Source of the DNA: Niveispirillum cyanobacteriorum
GTDB taxonomy: Bacteria; Pseudomonadota; Alphaproteobacteria; Azospirillales; Azospirillaceae
DNA length: 64,000 nucleotides
Assembly: GCF_002868735.1 (NCBI RefSeq)
Contig: NZ_CP025611.1
Coordinates: 242,501 to 306,500, forward strand
Direction: 5' to 3'
Shown here: one piece after another, positions 52,965 to 62,333 of the stretch
Layout of the letters: every line of letters starts with the position of its first letter
Numbering within the stretch: the stretch's first letter is position 1
Made by a program: the position numbers and the translations under genes
Notes under the pieces: generated by a model
Told to the model about the DNA's origin: nothing
The model's input: only the letters and a program-made list of their open reading frames with translations
Databases searched by the model: none

Positions 52965-55301
52965 TTATTCCCGCACCACATAGGTATAGAACCGGATGCG
53001 TCCATCGGCATCCTGCTTGCGATAGACGCCCTGGATTTCATTGTCGAAGCCGGGGAACAGGTTGGCCCCCTTCTCGAACACTTTCAGGTAATCGATCATG
53101 GGGCGCGCGGCCTCCGTCAGCCGCTCTCCCGGCAGGACGGTGGCGATGCCGGGTGGATAGACCAGCATCAAGGTGGTGGCGATGCGGCCCGGCAACTGGT
53201 CCAGGGTGACAAAATCCACCTTGTTGCGGACCAGCTGCTTGGCCGCCTTGTGCGGCAGCATGGCCATTTCCGGCAGATGTTCGGGCCGGAACTGCGCACG
53301 CTGCAACGCGCTGATATTATGCTCGCGATAGAAGCTGTGAATGTCGCGGCACAGGTCGCCCAGCCGTACGCCGTTATAGCGCGGTGCCCGGCGACGCACG
53401 AAATCGGGCATGATGTCGTCCAGCAGGGCATTGTCGTCATGCAGGCGCTTGAAGAAGATCAACGCGCTCATCAACCCGCCGGCCTTGCTGCTTTCCACGC
53501 CGGGGGTCAGTAGGAACAGCAGCGAATTCAGGTCGTTCTTTTCCGGCACAATCTGGTTTTCGCGTAAGTACTCGGCCACCACCGGGGCCGGTATCCCCTG
53601 ATCCAGATAGGCGCCGGTACGCCGGTCGAAGCCCGGTGTCAGGATAGTCAGCTTGTTCGGGTCGGTCATGGCATAGTTGGGGCCAAGATGGCTGAACCCG
53701 TGCCAGCCGCGACCCGGTTCCAGCATCCAATGCGCCGGATCGCGGGCCAGCTCATCGGTCGGCACATCCTCCCACCGCACATCACGCCCGTCGAACCGGG
53801 TGACGTCGGGGACGAATGGGTCAAAGAACCATTGGCGGGCGGGATCGCTTTCCTTGTCGATGAATTCCCGTGCGATGGCGCGCAGCTTTTTGCGGGTTTC
53901 AATGCCCAGGCGGATCGTATCGTCCCACAGGACCTCTCCCGACTTGCCCTTCATCATCTGTGCGCCGACATCCAGCGAGGCGAAGATGGGATAGAAGGGG
54001 CTGGTGGAGGCGTGCTGCAGGAAGCTTTCATTGAAGCGGCGATGTTCGACGCGCCGTTCAATATCGCCGATATGCTTGTCCTTCACATGGATCTGCGATG
54101 CTTGGCTGAAGCTGGCCAATTGCTTGTGTGTTGACTGGGTGGTGATGATGCCGGGGCTGTCTGGACCCAGGTTCTTCACCCCCATGCCATAGCGACCCTG
54201 GAACAGCGGGTGGAACTTCATGAAGCCGGCCCAGGCCTCGTCGAACATGATGTAATCACATAAGGGGCCCAGCTTCTCGACCAGCATGTCAGCATTATTG
54301 ATGGTGCCGTCATAGGAACATTGCTGGATCACGGCCACACGGAAGGGCCGCGGCTTCTTCCAGGCATCGGGGTCCTTCACCCAGGGATTGGTGCGGATTT
54401 TCTCGCGGATCTTGTCCTCGTCCAGCGCCTCATAATCGATGGGGCCGATCAGGCCGTGGGCGTTGCGGTCGGTTTCCAGGAAGATCGGCGTGCCCTGACC
54501 CAGCAGCAGGGCGCCATGATGGGCGGCCTTGTGGTTGTTGCGGTCGAACAGAACAAGGTCGTCTTCGGCTACCAGGGCACCCAGCACGACCTTGTTGGAC
54601 GCCGAGGTACCGTTCAGCACGAAATAGGTGCGCTCCGCCCCGAAGATCTTGGCGGCTTCCTTCTGGGCGCGCAGCGCCGGTCCTTCATGCACCAGCAGGT
54701 CGCCCAGATCGACGACGGAATTATCCAGATCGTCGCGGAAAATCGCCTCGCCCAGATGTTCCACAAAGATGCGGCCGATGGGGCTGCGGCTGTAGAAGAT
54801 GCCGCCATTATGGCCCGGACAGGTCCACATCTGGTTGCCTTCTTCGGCATAATCGACCAGGGCACCAAAGAACGGCGTCTTCAGGGTTTCGGCATATTGG
54901 CGCAGACGGCTGATCAGGTTCTTGGCGATGAATTGCGGGGTTTCTTCGGCCAGGAAGACATAGCCGTCAATCTCCCGCATCACCTCCACCGGGATATCCT
55001 CCAGCCGCTTGCGCCGCACCAGCAGCACGATGGGCATTTCCAGCCCGCGCGCCCGTACCAAGGAGATCAGGGCCGCTGCCTTGCCTTCCGACCAGCGCTT
55101 ACCCCAGTCCAGCACCATGCAGCCGATGGCGGCGTCGGTGCGGATGGCCAGTTCGGCATCCTCGATGCGGCGGGCCTTGGTCACCTCGAAGCCCAGACGC
55201 TCCACCTCGCCGATGATGTCCTGAAGCCGCGACCCCTCCAGTTCATCCGCCTCAAAGGCGGGGGCGCAGACCAGGAAATTGAAGCGGCGGAAGAAATCCA
55301 T
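52965..55301 (-). CDS. Orn/Lys/Arg decarboxylase (PLP fold type I)
   Basis: A 778-residue inducible-type amino-acid decarboxylase. Residues 1-140 form the response-regulator-like wing domain, then the large PLP domain with FDEAWAGFMKFHP (Asp354) and the Schiff-base Lys393 in STHKQLASFSQAS, then the C-terminal domain ending near VYRKQDADG. The length fits the AdiA/CadA/SpeC group; the sequence alone does not tell arginine, lysine and ornithine apart. GGAG lies eight bases before the ATG at 55301. The AdiC-like antiporter gene directly upstream on the same strand suggests a proton-consuming acid-resistance pair (arginine most likely). Confidence 0.9.
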   Translation of the reverse strand: MDFFRRFNFLVCAPAFEADELEGSRLQDIIGEVERLGFEVTKARRIEDAELAIRTDAAIGCMVLDWGKRWSEGKAAALISLVRARGLEMPIVLLVRRKRLEDIPVEVMREIDGYVFLAEETPQFIAKNLISRLRQYAETLKTPFFGALVDYAEEGNQMWTCPGHNGGIFYSRSPIGRIFVEHLGEAIFRDDLDNSVVDLGDLLVHEGPALRAQKEAAKIFGAERTYFVLNGTSASNKVVLGALVAEDDLVLFDRNNHKAAHHGALLLGQGTPIFLETDRNAHGLIGPIDYEALDEDKIREKIRTNPWVKDPDAWKKPRPFRVAVIQQCSYDGTINNADMLVEKLGPLCDYIMFDEAWAGFMKFHPLFQGRYGMGVKNLGPDSPGIITTQSTHKQLASFSQASQIHVKDKHIGDIERRVEHRRFNESFLQHASTSPFYPIFASLDVGAQMMKGKSGEVLWDDTIRLGIETRKKLRAIAREFIDKESDPARQWFFDPFVPDVTRFDGRDVRWEDVPTDELARDPAHWMLEPGRGWHGFSHLGPNYAMTDPNKLTILTPGFDRRTGAYLDQGIPAPVVAEYLRENQIVPEKNDLNSLLFLLTPGVESSKAGGLMSALIFFKRLHDDNALLDDIMPDFVRRRAPRYNGVRLGDLCRDIHSFYREHNISALQRAQFRPEHLPEMAMLPHKAAKQLVRNKVDFVTLDQLPGRIATTLMLVYPPGIATVLPGERLTEAARPMIDYLKVFEKGANLFPGFDNEIQGVYRKQDADGRIRFYTYVVRE

Positions 55302-55399
55302 CGGTGGGTCTCCAGAAACCATGCAGGTGACAGGGAACGAAAGGCAGCGGCAGCAGAATGCCGCTTTCGTCGCCGCAAAAGAAGTTACAAACAAATGTC

Positions 55400-56701
55400 T
55401 TAAGGTGCTGCCGCATGCCGCCGCCGCAGCAGATAGAGCGGCACCGTCAGCAGCAGGATCAGTGCGGCCACCCCCAGCATCCACCCTTCCGACAGGGCGA
55501 TGATCAGGACGCCGAAGCCCAACCCCACCAAGGCGGCTCCCCGTACCCGCAGCCGTTCCATCCCCGCCGGCACCTCCCCTGACAGGCGCAGCAGCGACAG
55601 GCAGGCATAGACATAGACCAGCACATTCAGGATCACCGCCATGTTGATCACCATGCTGAACTGTTCGCCCAGCGTGGCCGACAGGGTGGAGATGCAGACG
55701 ATGGTCATCAGCAAGGCGGTGACGATCAGGTTGCGCGACGGCGCGCCATGGGCGTTGATGCGCGACAGCATGCGCGGGAACAGGCCCAGTTCCGCCGCCG
55801 CCTCGGCCGTTTCGGCCCCCACCAGCATCCATCCGGCAAGCGTGCCCGCCGCCTTCACCATGGCACACAGCGCCAGGATGCTGGCCGCCACCGGTCCCCA
55901 GATGCGGGCCGCCACCTCTGCGAACGGCGCGGTGGAGGCAGCCAGTTCCGCTGCCGGCATCACGCCCGACAGGGCCGTGCAGGCGATGATATAGGTGACA
56001 CCCGCCACGCCGATGCCGCCCGCCGTGGCCAGCGGCACATCGCGTTCCGGCCGTTTCACCACCGCTGCCACGATGGCCGCACTCTCCAGACCCAGAAAGG
56101 CCCAGATAATCAGACCCAGCGAGGCGGTGATGGCCGACAGGTCCGATCCGCCCGTCACATTCCAGGAGGCCCGGAAAATCGCCGGATCAAACCACGCCCA
56201 GCCCAACCCGCCGACCAGCAGCACCGGCGCCAGCCCCAGCACCAGGGCTACCCCCTCGAACCGTGCGATCAGGCGGGCACCCCAGAGATTGACGAGCGTC
56301 GTCAGCCAGATGATGGCGATGGTCACCCCGGCCAGCACCATCGGCACCTTGATCGAGGCAAAAAAGGTGCCGAGATAGCCGGTGACGGCCAGCGCGATGG
56401 CGACATTCCCGAACCATGTGGCGATCCAATAGACGAAGGCCGACTGGAAGCCCAGGTAGCGACCCAGCGCGTCATGCACTTGCCCCGTCAGGCCCAGTCC
56501 GCCCGGTCGCAGCATGGCCAGGCGCGAACAGACCCAGCCCAGGATCAGGCATCCCAGCAGGACTGCTATCCAGCCAACAAGGGTGATGGACCCGATGGCG
56601 CCCAGGCTGACCGGCAGCAAAAAGATGCCCGACCCGATCATATTGCCCGCAACGATGGCCCCGGCCCCCAAAGGGCCGATCTTCTGGCTGCGGTTTCTCA
56701 T
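55400..56701 (-). CDS. APC-family amino acid/polyamine antiporter (AdiC-like)
   Basis: A 433-residue twelve-helix transporter. The first helix has the unwound motif GNMIGSGIFLLP of AdiC-type exchangers. WIATWFGNVAIAL, AWNVTGGSDLSAITASLGLIIWAFLGLESA (with the substrate-side Trp) and GWMLVGAETAEAAAELGLFP follow the arginine/agmatine antiporter order. It precedes the decarboxylase by 98 bp on the same strand. It would swap the amino acid for its decarboxylation product, completing an acid-stress cycle or a polyamine-forming route. Confidence 0.88.
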   Translation of the reverse strand: MRNRSQKIGPLGAGAIVAGNMIGSGIFLLPVSLGAIGSITLVGWIAVLLGCLILGWVCSRLAMLRPGGLGLTGQVHDALGRYLGFQSAFVYWIATWFGNVAIALAVTGYLGTFFASIKVPMVLAGVTIAIIWLTTLVNLWGARLIARFEGVALVLGLAPVLLVGGLGWAWFDPAIFRASWNVTGGSDLSAITASLGLIIWAFLGLESAAIVAAVVKRPERDVPLATAGGIGVAGVTYIIACTALSGVMPAAELAASTAPFAEVAARIWGPVAASILALCAMVKAAGTLAGWMLVGAETAEAAAELGLFPRMLSRINAHGAPSRNLIVTALLMTIVCISTLSATLGEQFSMVINMAVILNVLVYVYACLSLLRLSGEVPAGMERLRVRGAALVGLGFGVLIIALSEGWMLGVAALILLLTVPLYLLRRRHAAAP

Positions 56702-56841
56702 GGGCCGGCCCCGTGCGGAGGGTAGAAATACTGGCCAGCCTGTCGCATGCCAAACCTCCCGTATCGTCCGGCCTGTCGGGGCCTCTTGGAAAGCCTACCC
56801 GTTATTCAGCCTGCGTCCAGGGTTCAGGGGGCGTCATGTCC

Positions 56842-58446
56842 CTAAATCCGCCGTGCATGGATGTCGGCAATGATCTCCCGCGCGGCATTGTGGCCTGGTG
56901 CGCCGGTGACGCCGCCGCCCGGATGGGTGCCGGACCCGCACTGGTACAGGCCCTTGATCGGCGTGCGGTAATCGGCATGGCCCAGCATGGGGCGGGCGGA
57001 GAAGATCTGGTTCAGGTCCAGCGCGCCGTGGAAAATGTCCCCCCCGACCAGCCCGAAGGTCCGCTCCAGATCCAGCGGACTGTTGATCTGCCGGCCGATG
57101 ACCGATGCCTTGAAATTGGGGGCGTAGCGGTTGACGGTGTCGATCATCAGGTCGGCCACCGTCTCGCGGTGATCGTCCCAGGAAGCACCATCCGGCAGTT
57201 CCGGCGCCACATGCTGACAGAACAGGCTGGCCACATGCTGGCCCTTGGGTGCCAGCGTGCTGTCGAGCGTGGAGGGGATCAGCACCTCCACGATGGGGTT
57301 CTTTGACCACCCGTCGCGGCGCGCATCCATAAAGGCGCGATCCATGTAATCCAGGCCCGGCGCGATGATGATGCCCGCGGTATGGTGCGGGGCGCGGTCC
57401 TTGCCGGGCAGGCTGGTGAAGTCAGGCAGTTCCGACAGCGCCACATTCATGCGGAAGGTGCCGGACCCGCAGCGCCAGTTGGTGATGCGGCGGTTGAATT
57501 CCGCCGGCTGCTCATTGGCGGCCACCAGCTTTCCGAACAGCAGGCGCGGGTTCAGGTTGGACACGACCAGCCGGCCACGCACGGCGGTCCCATTGGCGGT
57601 GACGGCCCCCACGGCCCGGCCCTTCTCAACGATCACTTCCGTCACGGCGGCGTCGGTGATGATCTCCACCCCGGCTGCCATTGCCGATTTGGCCATGGCC
57701 TGGGTGATGGCGCCCATGCCGCCGATGGCGTGGCCCCAGGCGCCCTTCTTGCCATTCACCTCCCCGAACACATGGTGCAGCAGGACATAGGCGGAGCCGG
57801 GCGTATAGGGGCTGGCGAAATTACCGACGATACTGTCAAAGCCGAACACCGCTTTCACCGGCACGCTTTCGAACCAGCGGTCCAGGTAATGGCCGGCGGA
57901 CATGGCGAACAGGTCCAGCAATTCGCGTTGAAGGTCGATGTCCAGCTTGTTCAGACGCCCGCCCAGCCGCGCCATCTTCAACAGTTCCGGCAAAGCAGCA
58001 AACAGCCCGCCCTGCACTACGTTCGGCGGGGTTTGCAGCACCAGATCGCGCAGCACATCGGCGATGGCGCCCGTCACCCGATCATAATCGTCCAGCCGTT
58101 CGGCATCCCGGGCGGAGAATTTCGCGACCTGCTGCCGGGTCAGCCCGTTGCCGCCCGTCATCAGGTGGGTGCCATCATCGAACGGCAGGAAGTTCGAGAC
58201 TTCCCGTTCGACCACCTTCAACCCATGGGCCGCCAGATCCATGTCCTGGATCACCTTGGGGTTCAGCAGCGAGACGGTGTAGGCGGCCACGGAGTTGCGG
58301 AAGCCGGGATGGAATTCCTCCGTCACTGCCGCCCCGCCCACCACATGCCGGCGTTCCAGAACCGCGACCGACAGGCCAGCCTTGGCCAGATAAGTGGCGC
58401 AGACCAGACCATTATGGCCGCCACCGATGATCACAACGTCGCGCAT
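56842..58446 (-). CDS. FAD-dependent oxidoreductase (phytoene desaturase/PYROXD2-like)
   Basis: A 534-residue flavoprotein with an N-terminal dinucleotide fold VVIIGGGHNGLVCATYLAKAG and the partner ERRHVVGGAA. The C-terminal FAD segment is LYQCGSGTHPGGGVTGAPGHNAA. It belongs to the CrtI-like amine-oxidase superfamily branch including mammalian PYROXD2; carotenoid genes are absent, so it is unlikely to be a carotenoid desaturase. The ATG at 58446 is preferred (GAGGA upstream), with an ATG at 58461 possible. It follows the Rieske oxygenase by 31 bp and is probably co-transcribed, so it may oxidise the same amine-type substrate. Confidence 0.85.
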   Translation of the reverse strand: MRDVVIIGGGHNGLVCATYLAKAGLSVAVLERRHVVGGAAVTEEFHPGFRNSVAAYTVSLLNPKVIQDMDLAAHGLKVVEREVSNFLPFDDGTHLMTGGNGLTRQQVAKFSARDAERLDDYDRVTGAIADVLRDLVLQTPPNVVQGGLFAALPELLKMARLGGRLNKLDIDLQRELLDLFAMSAGHYLDRWFESVPVKAVFGFDSIVGNFASPYTPGSAYVLLHHVFGEVNGKKGAWGHAIGGMGAITQAMAKSAMAAGVEIITDAAVTEVIVEKGRAVGAVTANGTAVRGRLVVSNLNPRLLFGKLVAANEQPAEFNRRITNWRCGSGTFRMNVALSELPDFTSLPGKDRAPHHTAGIIIAPGLDYMDRAFMDARRDGWSKNPIVEVLIPSTLDSTLAPKGQHVASLFCQHVAPELPDGASWDDHRETVADLMIDTVNRYAPNFKASVIGRQINSPLDLERTFGLVGGDIFHGALDLNQIFSARPMLGHADYRTPIKGLYQCGSGTHPGGGVTGAPGHNAAREIIADIHARRI

Positions 58447-58477
58447 GGAAACTGTCCTCATGATGGGGGCGTTCAAA

Positions 58478-59635
58478 TCAACGGGTACGCCCGCTCCACC
58501 CCGGTGTCGGGGCCTGGGGCAGGCGGCTTTCGGGGATCAGCGCGCGGATACGCCGGGCAAAGCTGCGCAGCGATACCTCGTTGCGGCCCAGCGGGCCGGT
58601 CGTATAGGCGCGGCTGCCCATGCCCTGCTGCACCCGTTCGATCAGCGTCTTATCCTCCAGGCTGACCTGCCGGTTGATGCGCCAGTTGGCATAGCGCACG
58701 GCCCGCATCTCTCGCCGCGCATCGGGATGCACATAGGCGATCTCCCGGATCACGCTGTCGGTGGGGGAGGTGGGGATCCACTGCATGAAGTCGATCTGAT
58801 CGGGATAAATATCGAACGCCTGATTGGGCCAGAGCTTGAAATAAGTCCAGAGCCGCTGCCGTTCCGCCGGAAGGTGGGGCACGGTCGGCAGATAGGTCTG
58901 ATAGAACCGTTCCGACCGGTTCTTTGACGGCACATCGATCAGACGGCCCCACATCTTGTCGACCCATTCCTGCGCCTCTAGCCCGTAACCTTGGCCGAAC
59001 AGGCGGGTTAGGCCGGGATGGGCGACATTGATATGCAGGCTGTCGGAATAATTATCGCCGACATTCTTCCAATTGACCGCCCGTGGCCGCAGCGTGACCC
59101 GGCCCAGCGGCACCAGTTCAGACAGGCGGTAGGGTTCGATCTCATGCGCATAGGGTCGCATCATCTCCGCCACGCTGGGCCCGCCAGCCTCCAGCCGGAT
59201 GAAGATGAAGCCGTGATAGATCTCATGCTCCACGGTCAGCAGCGGATAGTCGGCCAACTGGAAATCCGGGAATTCCCGGCGATGCGGCACACCCAGCAGG
59301 GTCCCGTCGGTGCCATAGGTCCAGGCATGGTACGGGCAGGTGATGCGCCGCCCGCAATTCCCGGCCTCCCCATCCAGAAGGCGGGCCGCGCGGTGACGGC
59401 AGAGATTGTGGAAGGCGCGGACCACCCCGTCATCGCCCCGCAGCACCACGATGTTTTCGCCCATGAACGCGAAGCTGTGATAGTCGCCCGGCTGCGGGAT
59501 ATCATTATTGTGACAGACGATCTGCCACGCGCGGCGGAAGATCACCTCCCGCTCTGCCGCCAGGAAATCCGCGTCACGATAGATCCACCCCGGCAGGCTG
59601 ACATCATCGTCGGCGTCGGGGATCGCATCGGCCAT
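58478..59635 (-). CDS. Rieske non-heme iron oxygenase, large subunit
   Basis: A 385-residue oxygenase alpha subunit. The Rieske cluster ligands are Cys79-His81 (CRHR) and Cys100-His103 (CPYH). The mononuclear iron site has His201 and His206 in DSLHINVAHPG with the electron-bridging Asp nearby. The layout resembles single-component demethylases of quaternary amines (glycine betaine, stachydrine, carnitine types) more than ring dioxygenases. No beta subunit or reductase is adjacent; the reductase-ferredoxin fusion at 46857 is too distant to assign. It is divergent from a BetI-like TetR gene. Confidence 0.88.
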   Translation of the reverse strand: MADAIPDADDDVSLPGWIYRDADFLAAEREVIFRRAWQIVCHNNDIPQPGDYHSFAFMGENIVVLRGDDGVVRAFHNLCRHRAARLLDGEAGNCGRRITCPYHAWTYGTDGTLLGVPHRREFPDFQLADYPLLTVEHEIYHGFIFIRLEAGGPSVAEMMRPYAHEIEPYRLSELVPLGRVTLRPRAVNWKNVGDNYSDSLHINVAHPGLTRLFGQGYGLEAQEWVDKMWGRLIDVPSKNRSERFYQTYLPTVPHLPAERQRLWTYFKLWPNQAFDIYPDQIDFMQWIPTSPTDSVIREIAYVHPDARREMRAVRYANWRINRQVSLEDKTLIERVQQGMGSRAYTTGPLGRNEVSLRSFARRIRALIPESRLPQAPTPGWSGRTR

Positions 59636-59666
59636 GAAACCATTCCTTCAGCGCAGAATGTCAGCT

Positions 59667-59686
59667 TGTTGAACATTCGTGCAACA
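59667..59686. promoter_or_regulatory. Candidate TetR operator
   Basis: TGTTGAAC and GTGCAACA form an inverted repeat (7 of 8 bases) around a 4-base centre. It is 32 bp upstream of the Rieske start and 98 bp from the TetR start, a usual position for a TetR-family site. Confidence 0.5.
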
Positions 59687-59783
59687 GGGGGCGCCTGTCA
59701 ACCGGCCTGCCATCGCCGCTTTGCGCGCGACAGGGCCGAAGGGGGCATGATAAACGACCACGCCGCCGGAAATGGAGAGTTGC

Positions 59784-60419
59784 ATGACCACGACCCCCCG
59801 GAAATTTTCCCGCATCCAGCCGGAACTGCGCCGGGAAAATCTGGTGGCGGCGACCCTGCGCTGTCTGGCGGAACATGGCCATGCCGGTGTGTCGGTGCGC
59901 AAGATCGCGGCGGCGGCCGATGTCTCCATCGGCCTGATCAACCATTATTATCCCAGCATCGACCAACTGATCAGCCACGCCTATGAGACGCTGTCCGGCG
60001 GCATCGCCGACGGCCTGCTGAAGGCGTCGGAAGCGGGGGCTGACCCGCGCGACAGCCTGTCCCGCTTCATCACGGAAAGCTTCGGCCCCGCCATCCTAGA
60101 CCCTAAAATGCTGGGTGTGTGGGTGGTGTTCTGGAGCATGGTACGCCATTCCGCCGACATGGCCGCGGTACAGCAGCGCACCTATGGTCAGTACCGCGCC
60201 GCCCTGGAGCGCCATCTGGGTGCGCTGGCCGAACAGAAGGGCCTGCCAGCCATGAATATCCGGGCGGCAGCCACCGCGCTGAACGCGATGCTGGACGGGC
60301 TCTGGCTCACCTGGTGCCTGAACCCTGCCGATTTCAGCGTGCAGGAAGGGGTTGCCATGTGCGAGGGCTGGGTGGATGCATTCGCCGCCGGCCTGTTCGC
60401 TGAGCGATTGAGGGCCTGA
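59784..60419 (+). CDS. TetR-family regulator, BetI-like
   Basis: A 211-residue repressor. The helix-turn-helix reads VRKIAAAADVSIGLINHYYPSIDQLI, and the ligand domain contains VFWSMVRHSADMAAVQQRTY and ALNAMLDGLWLTWCLNP, as in BetI-type choline/betaine regulators. The ATG at 59784 has GGAGAG upstream; an ATG at 59772 is less likely. It is divergent from the Rieske oxygenase, which it probably represses. Confidence 0.88.
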   Translation: MTTTPRKFSRIQPELRRENLVAATLRCLAEHGHAGVSVRKIAAAADVSIGLINHYYPSIDQLISHAYETLSGGIADGLLKASEAGADPRDSLSRFITESFGPAILDPKMLGVWVVFWSMVRHSADMAAVQQRTYGQYRAALERHLGALAEQKGLPAMNIRAAATALNAMLDGLWLTWCLNPADFSVQEGVAMCEGWVDAFAAGLFAERLRA

Positions 60420-60422
60420 CCG

Positions 60423-61241
60423 CTATTCCCACAGCCCCCGCACCAGCGCCATCATCTGGCGCGCCTCGGCCCAGCGGTCGGTCAGTTCCCGCCCGCCCGC
60501 ATCCACCACGGCATAGGGCGGTGGACCCAGTTCCACCATGAAGCTCAACGTATCGTCGGCTGCGGCCTGTTCCCGCCACTGTGCAAAGCCCTGCCGCCAC
60601 CAGCCCAGAAACAGGTCCAGCCAGGGCCGGTGATGCCCGCCGACGGGGGCCTGCACCTGATGCGCGGTGGCGATGCGGCCATGAAAGGCCCTGGCCTGAC
60701 GCAGGACGCGGGCGATGGCGGCGTGCTTGGCCTCATCGACGGGCAGGTCCCATTCGCCGGCCACCACATAATGGCAAAGGTCGGCGGTCAGCGGGATGGC
60801 GGGCAGGGCGTCCAGCATGCGCAGGCAGAACGGCAGGTCCTGGGTCAGCCGGGCACGATGCGTCTCGTAAAAGATCGGCAGTCCTGCCCGCTCGCGCACC
60901 CGCTCCAGGCTTTCCACCAGCCGGACTGCGTTGGTCACCCGGTCCATCGGCCCCGCGATCTGCACATTCAGATGGTGGGCGGACAATGACGCCGCTTCGT
61001 CTGCGAATCGGTCCAGTTCGTCGGCGCTGTGCACAAGCACCTGGGCTTCCCAGGCCAAGCCGCGTTCATTCATGAAGCGGGATGTGATGGCGGTGCGTTC
61101 CTTGCGCACCAGATTGGTGCCCGCCCCGTCGAACCCGGCATCGACCATGGCCTGCAATGCCGTTTCAAGGTCGTTCCAGACATCGAAGCCGGAACAGCGA
61201 TCCATCCCCCAGACGGATTGCAGGATCAGAAGACGGGGCAT
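60423..61241 (-). CDS. Xylose-isomerase-like TIM-barrel protein
   Basis: A 272-residue AP endonuclease 2/sugar-phosphate-isomerase-type TIM barrel. Metal-site residues are visible in FYETHRAR, LTADLCHYVVAGE and MVELGPPPYA. No signal peptide. The stop codon is 3 bp from that of the TetR gene (convergent). Enzymes of this fold isomerise or epimerise sugars and inositol derivatives; nothing nearby shows which. Confidence 0.8.
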   Translation of the reverse strand: MPRLLILQSVWGMDRCSGFDVWNDLETALQAMVDAGFDGAGTNLVRKERTAITSRFMNERGLAWEAQVLVHSADELDRFADEAASLSAHHLNVQIAGPMDRVTNAVRLVESLERVRERAGLPIFYETHRARLTQDLPFCLRMLDALPAIPLTADLCHYVVAGEWDLPVDEAKHAAIARVLRQARAFHGRIATAHQVQAPVGGHHRPWLDLFLGWWRQGFAQWREQAAADDTLSFMVELGPPPYAVVDAGGRELTDRWAEARQMMALVRGLWE

Positions 61242-61328
61242 GGAACCCTCCCGGTGGTCGACGCTCCTGCTTCGTCCCTTCCGGCTTTCCCGTCCAATCG
61301 CAATCTCTCAACAACCCATGCGCGGATG

Positions 61329-62228
61329 CTATGACCCCGCCAGACAGGACGCTGCTTCCTGTCGCACGACGTCGGCCAGCCAGGAAACCGGTGGCGGGGT
61401 GGGACCGATATCGGGTTCCAGCAAGGTGAAGTCAAAGCCGATGGCAGGCCGCACGGGCCGTATTTCAACGCCGAGCCGGCGGAACAGCCGGGCCGAAAAC
61501 GGCTCAACAATGGCCAGGCCCAGCCCCGCCTCGACATAGGCATAGATGGGCAGGGACTGCTGGCATTCCAGTAGCCGTTCCACCATCACCCCATGAGCCG
61601 CGAGGGCGGAATCGATGCCGTTCCACAGGGCATCCGCCTCATGCATGGGGCCAATGAAGCTTTCGCCGGCCAGATCACCCACCTGCAAACTAGCCTTCCC
61701 GGCCAACCGGTGTCCGGGGGGCAGGGCGCAGACATAATCGGCGCGGATCAGTGGCGTGACGCGGATACCCTCACGCGGGGCCGAAGCCACGCCGATGCCC
61801 AGGTCGGCCTGACCCAGGAACACCCTGTCCTCAATAGCGCGTTGTCCCAGCGCCTCCACCGTCACCTTCACTTCCCCGTACCGTTCCCTGAACCGGGCCA
61901 TGACCGGGGGCAGAACGGCGGTGGCGATGGCCGACAGGCAGGCGATGCGCACCGTTCCCACCGGATGGGCCCGGATGCGCCGTGCCGCTTGGGTCAGCAG
62001 GTCCAGGCCTGTGAAGGATCGCTGCACCGCCTCAAACAGCGTCTCCGCCTGGGCCGTGGGATGCACCCGCCCGCCCCGCCGTTCAAACAGTGGAAAACCC
62101 ACCGCATATTCCAGATCGGCGATCAGGCGGCTGACCGATGGCTGGGAGATGTTCAGCATGGCGGATGCGGCGGTGACCCCGCCACTCATCATCACTGCCC
62201 TGAACGCCTCAATCTGTCGCATCCGCAT
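61329..62228 (-). CDS. LysR-family regulator (NocR/OccR-like)
   Basis: A 299-residue LysR regulator: N-terminal winged helix MRMRQIEAFRAVMMSGGVTAASAMLNISQPSVSRLIADLE (shown in part by RQIEAFRAV and ISQPSVSRL), then a PBP2 effector domain. The opening and length are like opine and arginine-type regulators. The start at 62228 is chosen by family length; the frame opens 12 codons earlier. It is divergent from the PhyH-type gene at 62334. Confidence 0.88.
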   Translation of the reverse strand: MRMRQIEAFRAVMMSGGVTAASAMLNISQPSVSRLIADLEYAVGFPLFERRGGRVHPTAQAETLFEAVQRSFTGLDLLTQAARRIRAHPVGTVRIACLSAIATAVLPPVMARFRERYGEVKVTVEALGQRAIEDRVFLGQADLGIGVASAPREGIRVTPLIRADYVCALPPGHRLAGKASLQVGDLAGESFIGPMHEADALWNGIDSALAAHGVMVERLLECQQSLPIYAYVEAGLGLAIVEPFSARLFRRLGVEIRPVRPAIGFDFTLLEPDIGPTPPPVSWLADVVRQEAASCLAGS

Positions 62229-62241
62229 GGAGACATAGTAT

Positions 62242-62259
62242 TCACGAATGAACTCGTGA
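62242..62259. promoter_or_regulatory. Candidate LysR operator
   Basis: TCACGA-ATGAAC-TCGTGA is a perfect 6-bp inverted repeat in the divergent region, 14 bp upstream of the LysR start and 75 bp upstream of the dioxygenase start. It fits the T-N11-A pattern of LysR sites. Confidence 0.55.
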
Positions 62260-62333
62260 TGCAATTCGATTGGATGCGATGGCTGATCCGGCGGCAGAAT
62301 GGTTTCAACAACAGCCCGTACCCGGAGGAAACC

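Noticed and set aside
56842-58446. Carotenoid phytoene desaturase
   Set aside because: No crtB, crtE or other carotenoid gene is nearby, and the sequence fits the PYROXD2-like branch next to a Rieske oxygenase.
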